Positions 1 through 5,985 of a DNA stretch of 8,142 nucleotides are shown here, piece after piece (position 1 is the first letter of the stretch; each line of letters opens with the position of its first letter). The DNA lies in the NCBI GenBank assembly GCA_023456995.1, contig JAEWNU010000217.1:1-8142 (forward strand). The letters run 5' to 3'. Made by a program: the position numbers and the translations under genes. The notes beneath the pieces were generated by a model, which saw only the letters and a list, made by a program, of their open reading frames with translations, did not search any database and was not told where the DNA came from. The DNA is from Bacillota bacterium (GTDB lineage: Bacteria; Bacillota; Clostridia; Oscillospirales; Ruminococcaceae).

Positions 1-641
1 AAGGTGGCGTCTTTATCCGCTGTCGTAAGAGTGAAAGAACCATTGACATATTCAACTGTGGCTAAAGCGGTACCTCCGTCTTCTAAGGCGGCATTTAAAA
101 TGCTCTTAGCCTCCAGACTGCTCTTTCCCGCGAGCGCTCCTACTGAAACATCGATGGTTTTGGTACCGATTTTAAAGGTAATCTTATCGTTGGTGAGCGC
201 ATCACCCAACGCCTGAAGCTTTTCAGTACTAAGAGTACCTGTAATGTCAGTTGAAGCAGTAATATTTGCCGTTTGTTTAAAGTTTGTGGCTAAGCTTTTA
301 ATTTCGTTTACGGTCACATTTCCGACAGCAGCGCCGCTTGCGGCCGTAACCGTGTAGGTACTTGATGTCGTTGAGGCGCTCTTAGACTCAAAAAACGACT
401 GTGATAGCAAATTGGAGGACTGGTTGGTATAACTGAAATAAGTTGTCTGAAAGGCCTGTAAATCAGAAATAACGCTTCGATACATTTCCTGCTTATACTC
501 AAGCTGCGTCTTCTTCTGATTTTGCGAATCAATTTTGCTTTGTGTACCTGATAGCATAGATTTTACGACGCTTTCAGTATCAATACCAGAAGCGAGACCA
601 GAAAAACCTTTGCTTGCAGCGGATAAAGAGTTAATGGCCAT
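1..641 (-). CDS. fliD: FliD, flagellar filament cap protein (hook-associated protein 2), C-terminal part outside window
   Basis: FliD caps the growing filament outside the cell and helps exported flagellin fold into place. The reading frame is open from ATG at 641 to the left edge, giving about 213 residues; the rest of the protein lies beyond base 1. The N-terminus carries the FliD_N signature GLASGIDTESVVKSML at about residues 15-30, followed by a helical stretch (KKTQLEYKQEMYRSVISDL region) and a Ser/Thr/Ala-rich beta domain, as expected for the family. The start is set by AGGAG (651-655) nine bases upstream; a second ATG at 646 is out of frame and too close to this site. It lies downstream of a FlgN/FliT-like gene on the same strand, with a 111-base gap that holds a possible sigma-28 promoter. 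The assignment is firm; only the length is unknown. Confidence 0.95.
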   Translation of the reverse strand, partial: MAINSLSAASKGFSGLASGIDTESVVKSMLSGTQSKIDSQNQKKTQLEYKQEMYRSVISDLQAFQTTYFSYTNQSSNLLSQSFFESKSASTTSSTYTVTAASGAAVGNVTVNEIKSLATNFKQTANITASTDITGTLSTEKLQALGDALTNDKITFKIGTKTIDVSVGALAGKSSLEAKSILNAALEDGGTALATVEYVNGSFTLTTADKDAT

Positions 642-713
642 GACATGACGCTCCTTTCTAAGGTGTCAAGAAAATATGCATTTAATAAACAATTTCATTT
701 GGTTACGCTTTAT

Positions 714-740
714 ATATCGACAGCAAAAACAAAAAATAAA
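714..740 (-). promoter_or_regulatory. possible sigma-28 (SigD/FliA) promoter for fliD
   Basis: Read on the minus strand, GTCGATAT (714-721) differs by one base from the sigma-D -10 consensus GCCGATAT. The -35 position 15 bases upstream reads TTTATTTT (733-740), only a partial match to TAAAGTTT. The predicted start of transcription, near 707, would leave a leader of about 65 bases before fliD. The -10 is good and the -35 poor, so this is a moderate call. Late-class fliD genes are commonly under sigma-28. Confidence 0.45.
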
Positions 741-752
741 GTAGTAATGCCA

Positions 753-1229
753 TTAAATTTGCGTATTTTTTATATTAAAACTGCTTTCTTGTTGGAGCGC
801 GCCCGAAGTTGAAATATATTTAATAATACGCGGGGTGTTATTATTTTGGGCTATGAGCTCCTTTAGTTGATCGCGCACTTCGGTCATCCGCTCCAGCGCT
901 TGAAGGTTGACTTCAATGCAGCGAGAGATAATTCCTTGGATTTTTTGCGACTCTAAAAAAACTTCCTGCCATTCTAAAGGCACCTCAGAAAAACAACAAC
1001 TGTTATCTAAGATAGCATTCGCTGAGGGGGTGACGGTTGTCGTCTTAGTTATATCCGATATTTGAACGGTTACATTTTCTATTTCAATTGCTAAATTAGC
1101 GCGTTTTGTGATATAATTATCCATATCATCAACGTCGCAGACCGCTAAAAGATTGGTATAACGTTCAAATTCTAAAAAAAGCGCCTGCTTTTTTGTGAGT
1201 AATAAAAGAATATCGTGCACAATTTGCAT
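753..1229 (-). CDS. putative flagellar export chaperone, FlgN/FliT-like
   Basis: This 158-residue protein is not a confident match to a named gene. It looks mainly helical: an N-terminal helix (about residues 3-30), a second with a KRANLAIEIENV segment (about 42-58), a Thr/Ser-rich linker (60-75) and a long helix (about 94-130). The tail (RIIKYISTSGALQQ then NIKNTQ, about 134-156) resembles the Y-x-x-x-G plus C-terminal NxK/DxKA pattern of FlgN-family chaperones. Such proteins hold hook-associated proteins unfolded in the cytosol and bring them to the flagellar export gate. Its position just upstream of fliD suggests FliD as the client, the role of FliT elsewhere; this is inference. The start at 1229 is chosen because GAGGAG (1239-1244) sits nine bases upstream, whereas in-frame ATGs at 1292 and 1301 have no ribosome binding site. 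There are three Cys residues. A second chaperone, flgN, lies further upstream. Confidence 0.6.
   Translation of the reverse strand: MQIVHDILLLLTKKQALFLEFERYTNLLAVCDVDDMDNYITKRANLAIEIENVTVQISDITKTTTVTPSANAILDNSCCFSEVPLEWQEVFLESQKIQGIISRCIEVNLQALERMTEVRDQLKELIAQNNNTPRIIKYISTSGALQQESSFNIKNTQI
1088..1117 (+). promoter_or_regulatory. possible sigma-A promoter for the plus-strand gene at 1291
   Basis: TTGCTA (1088-1093), 18 bases, then a perfect TATAAT (1112-1117). It lies inside the opposite-strand chaperone gene and would give a leader of about 165 bases before 1291. It is the best sigma-A match I found upstream of that gene, but an AT-rich region can produce such a match by chance. Confidence 0.3.
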
Positions 1230-1238
1230 TTGCAACAG

Positions 1239-1244
1239 CTCCTC
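1239..1244 (-). promoter_or_regulatory. ribosome binding site deciding the start of the FlgN/FliT-like gene
   Basis: GAGGAG on the minus strand, nine bases before ATG at 1229. No comparable site precedes the longer in-frame alternatives at 1292 and 1301, so the shorter protein is preferred. The site lies in the 61-base gap between this start and the start of the divergent plus-strand gene. Confidence 0.7.
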
Positions 1245-1274
1245 TTTGCAATGAATGCGGCGGCTGCCAATGTG

Positions 1275-1282
1275 AAAGGAGG
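1275..1282 (+). promoter_or_regulatory. strong ribosome binding site in front of an ATT codon
   Basis: AAAGGAGG is a full complement to the 16S rRNA 3' end. It is followed by eight bases and then ATT at 1291, the first codon of a long open frame. The in-frame stop TGA at 1273-1275 overlaps the first base of the site, so no start further upstream is possible. The position is what fixes the ATT start of the gene at 1291. Confidence 0.75.
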
Positions 1283-1290
1283 GAGCAACC

Positions 1291-1905
1291 ATTAATTCCA
1301 TTGAGTTTTCAGCACTTTTAGAATCGCAAGAAAATGAAATTCTAGAACCCGGCCAAGCTTATATATCACGAGATAATTCCGTAACATTTACAAGTGATTT
1401 TGTACCACTTATTAAACTGGGAAGTAAAGTGACAGTTATCCGCATAATAGGCGAAAAAAGGTTGGAACGCTTTGTAGGTAAGGTTTATCTATCTTCCCGG
1501 AAGCTTCTTAGAATTGTCGATGTTGATAGCGCAATTATTAGCGATGCGCTTGAGATGTTTGAGAGCAATGCGGTTTTCCCAACCGAGTTTTTAATTGCAC
1601 CGGGTGCAACCACTCGTTTTAATGTTCAAAAAGCACAAGCCATCAGCGGGTTTGTGCGCTATGTATCGCCCCAAACGTTTAAGATATGTACGATGGAGTT
1701 CGTGGATAAGGACGAGTATCTGATGTTTTCAATTGAAGAGCCATCGCTCTCCCTTGATAAGATGCTGGTGCGTATAAAAGAGCGCGTTCTCCTGATGCGC
1801 AGCGCAGCGCTTCTGCTGTGCGAGGTGGTATCACTAAACAAGAATAACGGCGCATCAATTGCGGACTATCTTGACGAGTTGAAGGGAAAAGAAGAGCAAG
1901 AGTAA
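1291..1905 (+). CDS. hypothetical protein with apparent ATT start, nested opposite to the flagellar genes
   Basis: A 204-residue protein if started at ATT 1291; I do not recognise the family with confidence. The frame has no ATG, GTG or TTG until GTG at 1429, which would remove 46 residues and lacks a good ribosome binding site, while AAAGGAGG sits eight bases before the ATT. The first half (about residues 20-80: EPGQAYISRDNSVTF, GSKVTVIRIIGEKRLERFVG, then KLLRIVDVD) looks like short beta strands around Gly turns, and the second half (about 155-180) is a basic-to-hydrophobic helix. This loosely recalls YcgR/PilZ-type proteins, but the RxxxR and D/NxSxxG motifs that bind cyclic di-GMP are not visible, so that is only a guess. 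No signal peptide or membrane segment is evident. It converges on csrA, diverges from the FlgN/FliT-like gene, and ends in its own terminator eight bases after the stop codon. Confidence 0.7.
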   Translation: MNSIEFSALLESQENEILEPGQAYISRDNSVTFTSDFVPLIKLGSKVTVIRIIGEKRLERFVGKVYLSSRKLLRIVDVDSAIISDALEMFESNAVFPTEFLIAPGATTRFNVQKAQAISGFVRYVSPQTFKICTMEFVDKDEYLMFSIEEPSLSLDKMLVRIKERVLLMRSAALLLCEVVSLNKNNGASIADYLDELKGKEEQE

Positions 1906-1912
1906 AGGTCAA

Positions 1913-1949
1913 GCCGAACGGGTTACTGCCCGTTCGGTGTTTTTTTATT
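1913..1949 (+). terminator. rho-independent terminator of the 1291-1905 gene, overlapping the csrA 3' end
   Basis: A perfect nine-pair stem CCGAACGGG (1914-1922) / CCCGTTCGG (1929-1937), extendable by one G-T pair, with the six-base loop TTACTG and then TG and seven T (1940-1946). It begins eight bases after the stop codon at 1903-1905. The loop contains the reverse complement of the csrA stop codon, and the 3' arm and T-tract encode the last CsrA residues on the other strand. In the minus direction the hairpin is followed by CTTGACCTTTACTC, a poor U-tract, so it probably acts in one direction only. Confidence 0.9.
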
Positions 1950-2186
1950 CTGTAACCCCATCTGCTTTAAGCTCGCTGCCAAAGTGTGAACTGCACAGTT
2001 GTCCACTTTGTGAACGGCAGCAACATTGCTTCTAATCGTTTGCAGCAGTTCATCTCGCAAAACATTCAGATCAAGCGGCGCGTCAATGCCGATTTTTACC
2101 TTGTCAGTTGAAATTTCGGTAATGGTAATATGAATATTATCACCGATGTGAAAAGTCTGACCGCTTTTTCGGCTTATAACTAACAT
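1923..2186 (-). CDS. csrA: CsrA, post-transcriptional regulator (RNA-binding)
   Basis: CsrA dimers bind GGA motifs in mRNA leaders and block translation; in Bacillus the target is flagellin mRNA, and FliW relieves the block. The first 50 residues show the family pattern: MLVISRKSGQ, IGDNI at 14-18, VKIGIDAP at 30-37, and VLRDEL at 42-47 with the RNA-contacting R6 and R44 both present. At 87 residues it is longer than the usual 60-75. The extension (about 60-87, with H59, C64 and H67, ending in a polar KKTPNGQ) follows the region used for FliW binding in Bacillus CsrA. The ATG overlaps the end of fliW by seven bases and its GGGGAGGGG ribosome binding site lies inside fliW, implying coupled translation. 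The final codons lie within the terminator of the convergent gene. Flagellin, the usual target gene next door, is not in the window. Confidence 0.95.
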   Translation of the reverse strand: MLVISRKSGQTFHIGDNIHITITEISTDKVKIGIDAPLDLNVLRDELLQTIRSNVAAVHKVDNCAVHTLAASLKQMGLQNKKTPNGQ

Positions 2187-2623
2187 AACAACCCCTCCCC
2201 GGCATTATTAAGCGGGGTTCGAACTGAGTAATCCTGATCCAAAATTACCTGAGCGGCAAGCTTTTTGGTAGGATTAATAACGATAGGGCTTTTCAGGTTT
2301 ACGGTAGCTTCTCCTGTCTGAGTGGGGACAACTACTAGATTTCGAAAAACGGCGTCTTCCTGTGTGGAAAGCTCAAGCTTATTCAACACGCTGGGCGCAA
2401 CACTTGGTTTATAGGTGTCAAACACGGTGTGGGGATCAATAATAATAAAGCAGACGTCCCTGTCATCTACCGATTGCAGCCAGCCTAGGGCGTCGCCCAT
2501 TTCATCATCATATAAAATGACAAATTGTTTTTGTGCCTCAAACCCCAGAATGGGGAGCTTAAACGTCAAAATGCCGTCCTCAGAAATATCGATATTGCCA
2601 AAGTCTCTAGTTGCGATGGTCAT
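2180..2623 (-). CDS. fliW: FliW, flagellar assembly factor and CsrA antagonist
   Basis: FliW is a small cytosolic protein that binds either flagellin or CsrA, so that flagellin synthesis follows its export. The 147 residues include family hallmarks: GILTFKLPILGFE at about 17-29, LQSVDDRDVCFIIIDP at 49-64, and VNLKSPIVINPTKK with AAQVIL at 108-128. The length is typical. GGAGG lies nine bases before ATG 2623. It overlaps csrA by seven bases, the pairing seen in Bacillus and Clostridium, which supports a FliW-CsrA partner switch. An 89-base gap separates it from the upstream DUF6470 gene. The C-terminus is GEGLLC, its last codons doubling as the csrA ribosome binding site. Confidence 0.95.
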   Translation of the reverse strand: MTIATRDFGNIDISEDGILTFKLPILGFEAQKQFVILYDDEMGDALGWLQSVDDRDVCFIIIDPHTVFDTYKPSVAPSVLNKLELSTQEDAVFRNLVVVPTQTGEATVNLKSPIVINPTKKLAAQVILDQDYSVRTPLNNAGEGLLC

Positions 2624-2695
2624 ATTCTAATTCCTCCGTGTTCAAGAAGGCAAATGATGCGAACCTGTTCCCAACAGCATTCGATACAGCATGCC

Positions 2696-2719
2696 GGTTT
2701 AGTTTGAAAAACCTAAACC
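2696..2719 (-). repeat. inverted repeat at the end of the DUF6470 gene, ahead of fliW
   Basis: Seven-base arms GGTTTAG (2696-2702) and CTAAACC (2713-2719) around a ten-base loop. The right arm contains the stop codon of the DUF6470 gene. On the minus strand the hairpin is followed by GGCATGC rather than a T-run, so it is not a terminator. It could stabilise or separate the upstream and downstream parts of the operon mRNA; no function can be shown. Confidence 0.35.
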
Positions 2720-3315
2720 AATTGATTAAACCCAGGCGTAGCGCTTTCAGGTACATATTGGAAATCGCCCTGATATATAAAATCAATTGTGGGGGCTTGA
2801 TAAATTTCCGCTTCAAAATCGGCGGGGGTGTATCGCCGAATGGCTCGTTCAACGTCCCAGTTCATTGTTACCGAAGCAGGCATATACTGCATGCTGACCT
2901 TCCCGGGTGTGTAGAAAAAGCTGATTGGCGCGGAGGGTTTTACGACAAGTGATGTTTTAGTCTGTTCCAACAGCTTTTGCCGGTAGATCTGAGCGAGCGT
3001 AACACCCTTATCAATCTCGGCCATTTGACTGGCAACTTTACTGTAGTTTGCCATGGCTTCGAGCACCGCCTGACGCCCTTTTTCGGCAGCGTTGTCTAGA
3101 ACTACACTTATCTTGCTCAGCCCGATGCTAGAAAAAAACGCGGTGCTATCCTGCCTCATCATAGGCTGCTCAGTGTGGATAGAAAGTTCGGACTTAGTAA
3201 AATGGGCATCATGCGTTGGAAGATTTTGTTCTGCGCTAATAGTAGCGTTAGTAGTGCGGTATTCGTATTGAATGTTTTTGATATTATAGCTAAGAAGGTT
3301 TAAAATATTATTCAT
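2713..3315 (-). CDS. DUF6470 / YviE-type protein of the flgL-fliW interval
   Basis: A 200-residue protein corresponding in position and pattern to Bacillus subtilis YviE, which also lies between flgL and fliW; its biochemical role is unknown. A recognisable piece is FYTPGKVSMQYMPASV at about 134-149, the TPGK-containing repeat-like strand seen in that family, with a second weaker copy near RYTPADFEAEIYQAP (161-175). A helical AAEKGRQAVLEAMANYSKVA segment lies at 76-95. There is no signal peptide, in line with a cytosolic protein or one exported by the flagellar route. Translation starts at ATG 3315 with AAGGCGG upstream. It is probably cotranscribed with flgL, 46 bases before it. Family placement rests on position and these motifs. 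The N-terminal 20 residues are atypical. Confidence 0.8.
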   Translation of the reverse strand: MNNILNLLSYNIKNIQYEYRTTNATISAEQNLPTHDAHFTKSELSIHTEQPMMRQDSTAFFSSIGLSKISVVLDNAAEKGRQAVLEAMANYSKVASQMAEIDKGVTLAQIYRQKLLEQTKTSLVVKPSAPISFFYTPGKVSMQYMPASVTMNWDVERAIRRYTPADFEAEIYQAPTIDFIYQGDFQYVPESATPGFNQLV

Positions 3316-3361
3316 AAAACAACCGCCTTTTAGAAACGCGTACTACCAGTTAGTTTTTTAT

Positions 3362-4411
3362 TTATAGAAAATCGAAAATCGTTTTTGGAAGAATTTTACT
3401 ACCCAACTGTAGTGTCACGGTCCAAGCCATTTCAAATTCTTTGTTATTCATAATTTCTTTGGAGAGATCGATGCTTTCAACGCCGTTTTGAAGCTCTTGA
3501 AGCGAAATGCGGTCGCTTTGAAGCTGCGTCGAAACGTTTTCGATAAAGCTGGCGTTATTTCCGATGTCGGCAATGGCAATTAGCAAATTATCGTGCGAAG
3601 TTGTCAGAGCAGAAAGTTCTTCCCCAAGTGCTGATTTATTGCCAACACTAAGATGCTCGGCAATATTGGTAAAAAGGCTATAAAAGTTATTAGGTACGCC
3701 GTTTGAATTAGTGCCATAGCCGAAGGCGTCCAAGCCGGAAAGCGAAGACTGAACAGCGGTACGGGTGTCGAGCTGAATTGACGCACCGCTGCCTGACACA
3801 GATAGACCTAGACCGATATCCATATAATTGGTGCCATTATAGTTGATTTCGGTAGTTGTACCATCACCGTTATCAACGGCAGCTTTACCGTTGGCATCGG
3901 TTACAAGCTTGTCTATCGGAGTGGTGTTTCCATTATAATAAAGAAGATTGTCATTGCCGACAGTAAACGGCGTAGAGCCATCCGCGTTGCCAGCAGAGCA
4001 AAACAGGTAATGGTCGCCATATTTGCTGTTTGCAATGCTGAGTGCCTGATCGCGTAAATTGGTAACTTCGGTTGCGAGAATCTGTCGATCCTGGTTGCTC
4101 ATGGTATCATTCATACCGTGAGTGACCAGGTCGTTCATGCGCTGATAAACATCACTTAATGCGCGCAGATTTGACTCCGCTGTATCAAGTCGGCTTGTCA
4201 GCGAACCGGTGCTTTCAATATTGCGTTCATTATCACTAAGAAGCTTGCGTATACGTAGCGCGCGTGCTGAACCCGCAACATCTTCAGAGGCCTTGTTAAA
4301 GGAGCGCTGTGTGGTCAACTTTTCATTAGACCTGGATAAATTGCTCAGATTAGAGCGCATACCCTTTAAATAGTTGCGAACCGTAATATTATTTGTTATG
4401 CGAGTGCCCAT
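3362..4411 (-). CDS. flgL: FlgL, hook-filament junction protein (HAP3)
   Basis: FlgL forms the second ring of the junction between hook and filament, next to FlgK, and is exported through the flagellar type III apparatus. At 349 residues it has the flagellin-like N-terminal helix (MGTRITNNITVRNYL, then LSRSNEKLTTQRSFNKASED at about 25-44, with ALRIRKLL after it) and the matching C-terminal helix ending in LPKTIFDFL. The middle (about 150-245) is a Gly/Asn/Thr-rich variable surface domain. I start at ATG 4411, with GGAGG (4418-4422) six bases upstream; a GTG two codons earlier (4417) abuts that site and is unlikely. The flgK stop codon lies 18 bases upstream, so the two are almost certainly cotranscribed. 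One Cys occurs, in the helical domain. Confidence 0.95.
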   Translation of the reverse strand: MGTRITNNITVRNYLKGMRSNLSNLSRSNEKLTTQRSFNKASEDVAGSARALRIRKLLSDNERNIESTGSLTSRLDTAESNLRALSDVYQRMNDLVTHGMNDTMSNQDRQILATEVTNLRDQALSIANSKYGDHYLFCSAGNADGSTPFTVGNDNLLYYNGNTTPIDKLVTDANGKAAVDNGDGTTTEINYNGTNYMDIGLGLSVSGSGASIQLDTRTAVQSSLSGLDAFGYGTNSNGVPNNFYSLFTNIAEHLSVGNKSALGEELSALTTSHDNLLIAIADIGNNASFIENVSTQLQSDRISLQELQNGVESIDLSKEIMNNKEFEMAWTVTLQLGSKILPKTIFDFL

Positions 4412-4417
4412 AAACAC

Positions 4418-4422
4418 CCTCC
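4418..4422 (-). promoter_or_regulatory. ribosome binding site deciding the flgL start
   Basis: GGAGG within AAAGGGAGGG on the minus strand, six bases before ATG 4411. Because it touches the in-frame GTG at 4415-4417, it rules that codon out as a start. It lies in the short flgK-flgL gap. Confidence 0.75.
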
Positions 4423-4429
4423 CTTTACT

Positions 4430-5947
4430 TTAAGAGCGACCAACAAGGCCTGTCCTATTAATAAGCGTATCTAAAATTTCATCCATTGCCGTCATGACGC
4501 GGCTCATGGCATTGAATGCCTTAGTCCACTGTGTCATGTCAACGCCCTCTTCTTCCATCGAAACGCCGGAAACCTCGCTGATGCTGGTGAGCAATGAATC
4601 AGTGATATCTGAGCAGGATTCCAAGCAATTTTTATTGTAGGAGATTTCAGTTGCCAGTTGGGATGTGGTATAAAACTGAATATAACCGTTAAACGTTCCC
4701 TTAAATTCGCCAAAATCATGCTTAGCCGAAAACAACGCGAGCGCTTTGGTGACAAAAGTAGTATCGTCAGCGCCTTCTCCAGTTGGGTGAATATCCTTAA
4801 TAATATAGCTGGCGTCATTTAGCCAATCACTATTTACCGTCAGATTAGCTGCAGTTTCTTCGCCATCACCTGAAAAGCTGAAAAGCTGTTTATAGTTTCC
4901 GGTGAGATTGCCGCTGCTATCTACAACAGGGATAAAGTTGTTAAAAGCTTTCGCCAGCGTGGAAGCAAAAGCATCTATTTTATCCATATAGTATAAAATG
5001 CCGTTTTCTAGTGATTCTCCTACATTTGGCGAAGCGGCTATGCCACGACCGTTGAGCATTTGCATTGAGCCCTCCAAAATGCCGCTGGAAATACCGGTTT
5101 CTTTCCCGGTGCTCATCCATGAGAGATCTACGGTCTTGTCACTTCCGCCATTTGCAAGAAGCAGGGTATCATAGTCGGTATCCTTCACTGCCACGTGATT
5201 ATCGGTACCCATTGTGATGGTAACGGTGCCGTCGGAGAGGTTCTGTACCGAGATATCAGCGTACTGAGAGAGCTTATCAATCAACACATTGCGTTGATCT
5301 AACAGCTCGTTTGGGCCATAGGTAGAAAGGTTTCCGCCATAAGAAATCAACACTTCATTTTTTATGGTCTTATTATAGTTAGCAATCTGCTCAAGCAGCG
5401 AGTTAACCGTAGTTACGCTGGTGCTCAAATCGGTTTTTTGCTGTTGCCAAAGGTTTTCTAGCTTTGTGCTGATTTGTGAAAACACTTGTGTTACCGTGCG
5501 TGAGGCACTTAAAATGCTGCTGGCCACTACAGAACTTTGCCCGCCCTCGTTTTGCATCTCAGACCAGGCATTTTCAAGCGAGGTCAGTGCTGAGGTGATG
5601 GTGCTGGGTTCTATTTCGCTTAAATTTGTTTCAACATCCTGAAGAATGGTGGTAACGGTATCAAAATAACCGACACTGGAGTATTCATCACGAAAACGCT
5701 TATCCAAATAAGAATCGCGGATCTGCGAAATACCCGCTGCCACTGACCCTGCGCCAGCAAGACTAGTGGCGTCGCCCCGGTAACGACTGGAACTTGTGTT
5801 AACCGTCACTGAAACAAGATCGATTCGCTGCCGGGTATATCCGGTAACGCCGATATTGTTAATATTGTTCCCAATAATATCAATGGCTTTCTGGCTGGAC
5901 ATTAGTCCTCTCTTTGCAGATTCAAATCCAAAAAAGGTAGGTCTCAT
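4430..5947 (-). CDS. flgK: FlgK, hook-filament junction protein (HAP1)
   Basis: FlgK is the first junction protein added to the finished hook, before FlgL and the cap. The 505-residue length is normal. The N-terminal rod/hook-type helix shows FFGFESAKRGLMSSQKAIDI (5-24) and NNINNIGVTGYTRQRID (27-43), a variant of the usual NIANANTPGYSRQ. The C-terminus has the partner helix FNAMSRVMTAMDEILDTLI at about 478-496. A long coiled-coil-prone stretch (about 145-205) and a variable region lie between. AGGAGG is placed five bases before ATG 5947. It sits between flgN, whose product is the expected chaperone for it, and flgL, in the standard order. No truncation or frameshift is seen. Confidence 0.96.
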   Translation of the reverse strand: MRPTFFGFESAKRGLMSSQKAIDIIGNNINNIGVTGYTRQRIDLVSVTVNTSSSRYRGDATSLAGAGSVAAGISQIRDSYLDKRFRDEYSSVGYFDTVTTILQDVETNLSEIEPSTITSALTSLENAWSEMQNEGGQSSVVASSILSASRTVTQVFSQISTKLENLWQQQKTDLSTSVTTVNSLLEQIANYNKTIKNEVLISYGGNLSTYGPNELLDQRNVLIDKLSQYADISVQNLSDGTVTITMGTDNHVAVKDTDYDTLLLANGGSDKTVDLSWMSTGKETGISSGILEGSMQMLNGRGIAASPNVGESLENGILYYMDKIDAFASTLAKAFNNFIPVVDSSGNLTGNYKQLFSFSGDGEETAANLTVNSDWLNDASYIIKDIHPTGEGADDTTFVTKALALFSAKHDFGEFKGTFNGYIQFYTTSQLATEISYNKNCLESCSDITDSLLTSISEVSGVSMEEEGVDMTQWTKAFNAMSRVMTAMDEILDTLINRTGLVGRS

Positions 5948-5985
5948 AACTTCCTCCTGATGATTCGGTGGTAAAACATTGTGAT

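Noticed and set aside
1224..1235. Small inverted repeat TTGCATTTGCAA between the ribosome binding site and the start of the FlgN/FliT-like gene
   Set aside because: Five-base arms are too short to claim an operator or hairpin in an AT-rich sequence.
1363..1390. Weak sigma-28-like match on the minus strand (TAAATGTT, 12 bases, CGTGATAT) before the FlgN/FliT-like gene
   Set aside because: The -10 matches only 5 of 8 bases and the spacing is one base too long; not enough to call.
1659..1912. Minus-strand open frames opposite the gene at 1291-1905
   Set aside because: They overlap each other in different frames, lack ribosome binding sites and show no family pattern.
1913..1937. Same hairpin as a minus-strand terminator for csrA
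   Set aside because: The bases after it on the minus strand (CTTGACCTTTACTC) do not form a usable U-tract.
2611..2952. Plus-strand open frame of 113 codons
   Set aside because: It is antisense to the DUF6470 gene and the fliW leader, has no ribosome binding site, and encodes nothing recognisable.
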